Source: Bacteroidales bacterium
Lineage (GTDB): Bacteria > Bacteroidota > Bacteroidia > Bacteroidales > UBA3663
NCBI GenBank assembly: GCA_017632695.1
Contig: JAGBQS010000010.1
Span: forward strand, 1-21,084
Reading direction: 5' to 3'
DNA: 21,084 nt
Under the pieces are notes generated by a model. That model was not told where the DNA came from. It worked only from the letters and a program-made list of their open reading frames with translations, and did no database searches. Shown here in pieces: positions 17,410-21,084 of the stretch; the stretch's first letter is position 1, and each line of letters opens with the position of its first letter. Both the position numbers and the translations under genes were made by a program.

Positions 17410-20037
17410 TTATGTTTTGTATTTAATAACCTTTTTCTCGAAAAACAGTGGGCCGTCGATGGCATGAACCACAGCGAACGAAGAGGCTGAAAGCGTATTG
17501 CCGTACAGCAGCTGGTATTCGCGTGCAGTCTGGTTGTAAAGGCGGTCGTCATCTGTCAGTACGTGACGCTGGTTGCCCTTGCCGTCGGTAACCGTAATAG
17601 TAGTAGGAGTGACGGCTACCTCTATCGAGTGGAACTTATAGTTCTTCTTCTCCTCGTCGGTAAAGTAACCGGTAGCGGTTTCGTAGGTGCGGTCGAAGGT
17701 GTCGGAACCGCCCTCGTTCGAGTAATCCATACCGATAATCAGACTGTTGTCCTGAATATGGTAGCGCAGGAACGCGTTCAACGCTGCTTTGCGGGCATCG
17801 TATGCCGAGTCGGTCAGGGCTTCGGCGTTGTAAAGTTCTTCCAGCCGTTCCCAGGTGTCGAGCTGACCGGATTGGATCAGATCGCGCAGACTCTCGTTCG
17901 AAGGTACGTAAACCGTGTAGTGGAAGTTGTTGAACGAGGCTACATTACCAGCCAGTGAGCCGGCGGTAGCACCGTTTCTGGAAGTTTCGAGCAACTCTGA
18001 ACCGGACAGCAGCTTGTAGAACTCACTGAATTCCGGCGTATTCTCCAGAATGTCGAATACGGAGCGGTTCGTTGTCAGCAGCGGCTGATCATCCAGGATG
18101 TAGGTCTTACCGTTACCGTCCTTGCTCTCGTCGTAAATCATAACGACTTTGATCCACTGATCCAAATCGCGCTGCAAGGTTCCCTGTGCATAGAAGTCGT
18201 TGCCCACGCGTTTAACCCGGACAACGCCGCCGTTCTTGGTGCGGTAGTACTCATGTCCGTTCTCGATGCCGCCTGTTTCCTTGCTGCCCACCACGATGTG
18301 GTTGTCGAGTACGTCCTCCAGACGGTCCAGCAGGGTTCCCGAACCGGTTTCCTTCCTTAACGAGTCACCGATAGTACTTGTGGCAATGTCGTAGGTCCAA
18401 ACGGAAGCCCACACGCGCTGACTCTCGTCGGCTGCTTCTTTATCGTAATGGAACTGCCAGATTTGTGTCTGGGTCTCACCGTACGATACCGGGTCGATGT
18501 ATGACAGCAATGCGTTGTTGTTCGGGATGAACAGGCTGTAGTAGCTGTCCAAAGAGTTCAGGTACGAGCGGTATTCCAGCTGGCTGATAGCCCAGCGGAT
18601 GATGTTCATATTTTCGCTAACCAGTGCAGGGAAGCTTACGCTCACGTACGAGGTAGGCGAGAAGACCTTGTTGGTCAGGTAGATGGCGCCGTTACAGCCC
18701 AGCCATACGCTGTCCACATCGTTGATCTTGATGCCCATGTTGTCCTGATTGGAGTTAACGATTCCGTCGAACTTCGATGGAACCGAATTGATCCAGGAAT
18801 TGAGCATATTATTATTAATGAGTTCGGCGATTACGTTGTTCGGTACATTTTCCCAATTGCCGAAGTTGTCTTTCAGTACCTTGCCGGCACCGTCGTTGAA
18901 GTATGCTTCCAGAGCCTCGTCGCTCGGAACCAGCATGACGCCCATGTTTTCCTGAAGGGCAACGGTGTTCGACAGTGCATTCGGGTCATCGCTGAAGAAG
19001 GCGTTCCAACCCGGGTCGAATTTCAGAATTTCGTCCTCGTCGTAAACGGTATTGTCCAGCAGCGTATTGAAGACGGCACCGCCTTGGCTGCGTTTGCTGA
19101 GGTAACGCCATTGGAATACCGAGTCTACGCTGGTGCCGTATTCCAGATTGTATGCATTGGTGGCAGAACGGCCTGCGTAGTACGGTACGCTGAAACGGTC
19201 GAGCATGCGGCTGTAAAGATGGGTGTTCTGTTTCTTGCGCAGAATCTCAGCCATATTCTCCAGCGGGGTAATCACTTCAGCCATTTCGTGGATGAAGCCG
19301 TTGGCCGAACGGATATTTCCGTTCTTGACCTGGATGCCGTTGATGTGGGCATCGCCTGCCTGACGGTTGATTTCGTTATTGAAAATGAAGTTCAGGTCTT
19401 CGTTGGTAATTTTGTTGTTCTTGAGGAACTTTTCCACAAAGATGGTCATCGGTACTTCGCTCATGTCCTTCATGCAGACCAGGGTCTTGTTGTTCTCACG
19501 GTAGTACTTCCAGGCGTCGGCATTGTCCGGCATCTGGTCCGGCGTAATGATCGGCACGCTGTCGTATACCGAAGCCGATGTCTGGCGTCGCATACAGTTG
19601 CCCTCGGTCACGCCTGATGTTCCTGTGGTACTCGAGAGGTTCATGATCTGCAGGGAGTTGTCGAGCATTGAGCTGTAGAGCAGCATCTTTTTCTGAGCTG
19701 TGGTAAGATCGGCATACTCGTGAACACCCCAACTGTTGTTGGCGTAGAAGCGCTCGAAAGCGTCGTCGTCGGCGGCAAAAAGGGTTTTCAGTGAAACACC
19801 CGAAAGTGCTTCTTCATAACCAAGGTCCTTTACCAGCTGACTGTAGTTCTCGTAGTTGTTGCGCTCGAGATAGGTCATCAGGTTTGAACCGAAATTCGAC
19901 GGCAGTTTTTCGTCCAGGTCGTAAGTGTCCTTACAACTTGTACCCCAACCTGCCACCGAAAGCAGGAAAGCCGCTGCCAGTCCGTAACGGAGGCTCGCCT
20001 TGCTCGTCAACGATGTTTGGTTCTGTCTTGTTTTCAT
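17410..20037 (-). CDS. Four-FAS1-domain lipoprotein, first gene of the PUL operon
   Basis: The frame is open from a TTG at 20091, but that codon overlaps the promoter element at 20089..20096. The ATG at 20037 starts directly at a signal peptide (MKTRQNQTSLTSKASLRYGL, then a hydrophobic stretch and the weak lipobox GTSC, Cys35), so it is chosen, giving 875 residues. Four FAS1-like units are seen, about residues 52-258 (NYSQLVKDLGYEEALSG, LKTLFAADDDAFERFY, SANGFIHEMAEVITP), 260-460 (MGVMLVPSDEALEAYF, GAIYLTNKVFSP), 473-653 (YYSLFIPNNNALLSYIDP, KTYILDDQPLL) and 656-866 (SVFDILENTPEFSEFYKLL, YTVYVPSNESLRDL, FAVVHAIDGPLFF). No enzyme domain is seen. Inferred: an elongated surface adhesin or glycan-binding protein. 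Being placed ahead of susC, nearest the promoter, it should be made at high level on induction. Confidence 0.9.
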   Translation of the reverse strand: MKTRQNQTSLTSKASLRYGLAAAFLLSVAGWGTSCKDTYDLDEKLPSNFGSNLMTYLERNNYENYSQLVKDLGYEEALSGVSLKTLFAADDDAFERFYANNSWGVHEYADLTTAQKKMLLYSSMLDNSLQIMNLSSTTGTSGVTEGNCMRRQTSASVYDSVPIITPDQMPDNADAWKYYRENNKTLVCMKDMSEVPMTIFVEKFLKNNKITNEDLNFIFNNEINRQAGDAHINGIQVKNGNIRSANGFIHEMAEVITPLENMAEILRKKQNTHLYSRMLDRFSVPYYAGRSATNAYNLEYGTSVDSVFQWRYLSKRSQGGAVFNTLLDNTVYDEDEILKFDPGWNAFFSDDPNALSNTVALQENMGVMLVPSDEALEAYFNDGAGKVLKDNFGNWENVPNNVIAELINNNMLNSWINSVPSKFDGIVNSNQDNMGIKINDVDSVWLGCNGAIYLTNKVFSPTSYVSVSFPALVSENMNIIRWAISQLEYRSYLNSLDSYYSLFIPNNNALLSYIDPVSYGETQTQIWQFHYDKEAADESQRVWASVWTYDIATSTIGDSLRKETGSGTLLDRLEDVLDNHIVVGSKETGGIENGHEYYRTKNGGVVRVKRVGNDFYAQGTLQRDLDQWIKVVMIYDESKDGNGKTYILDDQPLLTTNRSVFDILENTPEFSEFYKLLSGSELLETSRNGATAGSLAGNVASFNNFHYTVYVPSNESLRDLIQSGQLDTWERLEELYNAEALTDSAYDARKAALNAFLRYHIQDNSLIIGMDYSNEGGSDTFDRTYETATGYFTDEEKKNYKFHSIEVAVTPTTITVTDGKGNQRHVLTDDDRLYNQTAREYQLLYGNTLSASSFAVVHAIDGPLFFEKKVIKYKT

Positions 20038-20078
20038 TTGGTTGGTATTTTGTGATTCGTTTTCAGACTTTTTTTCAT
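20034..20078 (-). CDS. Possible 14-codon leader peptide overlapping the FAS1 gene start
   Basis: On the minus strand an ATG at 20078 opens a frame coding MKKSLKTNHKIPTK. Its TGA stop overlaps the ATG at 20037 (ATGA), an arrangement often linked to translational coupling. It lies only about 10 bp downstream of the -7 element, so it may sit very near the transcript 5' end or be untranslated. It is lysine-rich and has no recognisable function. It could be chance in an A-rich leader. Confidence 0.25.
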   Translation of the reverse strand: MKKSLKTNHKIPTK

Positions 20079-20088
20079 GTTTGCGCGG

Positions 20089-20096
20089 CAAAGGTA
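20089..20096 (-). promoter_or_regulatory. Promoter -7 element (TACCTTTG) of the PUL operon
   Basis: The minus strand reads TACCTTTG, matching the Bacteroidota consensus TAnnTTTG, about 52 bp upstream of the ATG at 20037. A transcription start would fall near 20080-20085, which rules out the TTG at 20091 as a translation start. No TTG is found at the usual 19-21 bp upstream, where the sequence is AT-rich. The shared 28-bp element is 31 bp upstream. Confidence 0.7.
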
Positions 20097-20127
20097 CGTG
20101 TTTTATTAATATTACACTTTAAAAAAA

Positions 20128-20155
20128 GTAACAATTCATATCAATTTTGAAACAT
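20128..20155 (-). promoter_or_regulatory. Putative activator-binding element, copy 2
   Basis: This is the second copy of the element at 3625..3652. It contains ATGTTTCAAAATTGATA followed six bases later by GTTAC on the minus strand, 25 of 28 bases identical. It is again exactly 31 bp upstream of TAnnTTTG. The flanking bases are unrelated between the two copies, so selection on the element itself is more likely than duplication of the whole region. Confidence 0.6.
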
Positions 20156-20175
20156 ATGATAAAAAACATCATATG
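20153..20175. repeat. 8-bp inverted repeat CATATGAT / ATCATATG in the divergent intergenic region
   Basis: CATATGAT (20153..20160) and ATCATATG (20168..20175) are perfect inverted repeats with a 7-bp A-rich spacer. The left arm overlaps the last three bases of the shared element. It may be a second operator for either divergent promoter. A terminator is unlikely because no gene ends here. Confidence 0.4.
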
Positions 20176-20296
20176 CAATGTATAAATGTTACAAAAACGC
20201 AGAGTTGCCTTTGCATGAGCTGTAATAGGGATATAACCCGTTGACTGATACATGAAATACTGAAAATGTAATTTAATTTTTAAAAATGAAACAAGA
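20176..20296. other. AT-rich spacer between the divergent genes
   Basis: This is the middle of the roughly 360-bp non-coding stretch between the two divergent genes (20038..20397). Beyond the promoters and repeats listed separately, it holds a GTTAC at 20188..20192 and a small GGG...CCC dyad at 20228..20239. No convincing gene or RNA was seen. Confidence 0.5.
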
Positions 20297-20314
20297 TGTT
20301 TCGGATTCGAAACA
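20297..20314. promoter_or_regulatory. Palindromic operator candidate upstream of the GH43 gene
   Basis: TGTTTCGGATTCGAAACA is a perfect 7-bp inverted repeat (TGTTTCG / CGAAACA) with a 4-bp centre. It ends 5 bp upstream of the -33 TTG of the GH43 promoter, a typical activator position. Together with the preceding A it shares ATGTTTC with the 28-bp element of the two minus-strand promoters, which hints at the same or a related regulator. Confidence 0.5.
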
Positions 20315-20319
20315 AAGCC

Positions 20320-20350
20320 TTGCGCGTGTACATTATTATCAATATCTTTG
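20320..20350 (+). promoter_or_regulatory. Promoter of the GH43 gene (TTG, 20 bp, TATCTTTG)
   Basis: TTG at 20320..20322 and TATCTTTG at 20343..20350 are separated by 20 bp, an excellent fit to the Bacteroidota -33/-7 promoter. It would give a leader of about 40 nucleotides before the ATG at 20398. Unlike the two minus-strand promoters it has a proper -33 element. Confidence 0.75.
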
Positions 20351-20397
20351 CGCCGGAAAACTGAAAACTCATAGCGCAATCATTACATCATAGACAC

Positions 20398-21084
20398 ATG
20401 AAACTATTTAATTGCCTTACAGCTTTTGCCACCGTCGCTCTGTTCGCTTCATGCGGCAGCGAGGGGATAGAGTATCCGAAACCGCTTTTCGAATCGTTTT
20501 CGTACGCCGGTCAGGATGCCCGCTATAACCAGCCTTTTGACGCGCAGACCCAGTACCTTAATCCGATAATATCAGGTACCAACCCGGATCCGACAATCTG
20601 TCGTAAGGGAGAGGATTTCTACATGGCAAACAGTTCTTTCTGTTACTGGCCGGGTATCCCTGTCTGGCATAGTAAGGACCTTATTGACTGGGATTTCTGC
20701 GGATACGTCATTAACCGTCCGTCGCAGGCCCTGTTCAAGACCGGAGATCCTGTTTCGGGTGGAGTTTTTGCTCCTGATATGAAATATTGTGCTGCAAACA
20801 ATACCTTTTATCTGATTGTTACGATTGTAACGGGCGGCGGAAATGTGATTTTCAAGTCGCAGAACCCGTACGAAGGCTGGAGTGATCCGATTTCTGTGCC
20901 TGAGGTCCATGGAATCGATCCTTCTATGCTGTTCGATGCTGACGGAAAGTGCTATATCGTGAACAACGATGAGCCTGCCTATCCGGCCGAATATCCCGGA
21001 CACCGTGCCATTTGGGGCCGTGAGTTCGATCTGAAGACCGAAAAGGTTTGCGGCGAACCGGTAGTGCTGATCGACAAGGGCATA
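20398..21084 (+). CDS. Glycoside hydrolase family 43 lipoprotein, N-terminal part
   Basis: The first 229 codons are visible; the gene continues past the right edge. Seen: a signal peptide with the lipobox LFASC (Cys19), so the enzyme is probably anchored in the outer membrane or periplasm. The GH43 five-bladed propeller starts with NPIISGTNPDPTICRKGEDF, where Asp64 in NPDP is the expected catalytic base. It continues through PGIPVWHSKDLIDW, a GGVFAPDMKY blade and GIDPSMLFDADGKCYI, where Asp174 is the expected pKa-modulating aspartate. The catalytic acid glutamate should come later and is not in the window. Known of the family: beta-xylosidases, alpha-L-arabinofuranosidases, arabinanases and some galactosidases. 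The SSFCYWPGIPVWHSKDL region resembles the exo-acting xylosidase/arabinofuranosidase group, but the subfamily cannot be fixed. It is divergent from the SusCD operon and probably part of the same PUL. Confidence 0.9.
   Translation, partial: MKLFNCLTAFATVALFASCGSEGIEYPKPLFESFSYAGQDARYNQPFDAQTQYLNPIISGTNPDPTICRKGEDFYMANSSFCYWPGIPVWHSKDLIDWDFCGYVINRPSQALFKTGDPVSGGVFAPDMKYCAANNTFYLIVTIVTGGGNVIFKSQNPYEGWSDPISVPEVHGIDPSMLFDADGKCYIVNNDEPAYPAEYPGHRAIWGREFDLKTEKVCGEPVVLIDKGI

Noticed and set aside
20038..20091. N-terminal extension of the four-FAS1 protein from the TTG at 20091
   Set aside because: The TTG lies inside the TACCTTTG promoter element and the extension places 18 charged residues before a good signal peptide that begins at the ATG at 20037.
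20119..20379. 86-codon minus-strand frame in the divergent intergenic region
   Set aside because: It overlaps the GH43 promoter and the operon promoter region, is AT-rich, and has no recognisable motif.
20572..21003. 143-codon minus-strand frame
   Set aside because: It is antisense to the GH43 catalytic domain, which has intact signature motifs.

Overview
The window comes from a member of the Bacteroidales (Bacteroides/Prevotella-like gut or rumen bacteria). Support for this: SusC/SusD pairs, SusD-type and FAS1 lipoproteins starting with MKK and short signal peptides, Bacteroidota promoters with a TAnnTTTG -7 element, and no strong Shine-Dalgarno sequences. It is most of a polysaccharide utilization locus (PUL). 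The genus and the target glycan cannot be settled from this sequence alone.

Layout, read in the direction of the main operon (minus strand, right to left): a four-FAS1-domain lipoprotein (20037..17410), SusC-like transporter 1 (17394..14068), SusD-like protein 1 (14043..12367), two more FAS1 lipoproteins (12357..10393 and 10344..8593), SusC-like transporter 2 (8553..5404) and SusD-like protein 2 (5398..3689). The gaps are 5 to 48 bp and no internal terminator is visible, so these seven genes look like one transcript of about 16.4 kb. After a 173-bp gap with its own promoter comes a very large secreted multi-domain protein (3515 to beyond base 1, C-terminus missing). Divergent from the operon, a GH43-family glycosidase lipoprotein starts at 20398 on the plus strand and runs off the right edge.

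Likely working model: SusC/SusD pairs bind and import oligosaccharides across the outer membrane using TonB energy. The three FAS1 lipoproteins and the large secreted protein, which has a CBM-like N-terminal domain, probably act at the cell surface as glycan-binding or adhesive factors. The GH43 enzyme trims arabinose or xylose decorations or short oligosaccharides. This points, weakly, to a plant cell-wall pentose-containing glycan.

The strongest unexplained signal is regulatory. A 28-bp element (25 of 28 identical) lies upstream of both minus-strand promoters, at 3625..3652 and 20128..20155. In both places exactly 31 bp separates it from the TAnnTTTG element. Both promoters lack a well-placed -33 TTG, which suggests one activator turns on the operon and the distant secreted protein together. 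The regulator gene is not in the window. No RNA genes, mobile elements, CRISPR arrays or clear intrinsic terminators were seen.
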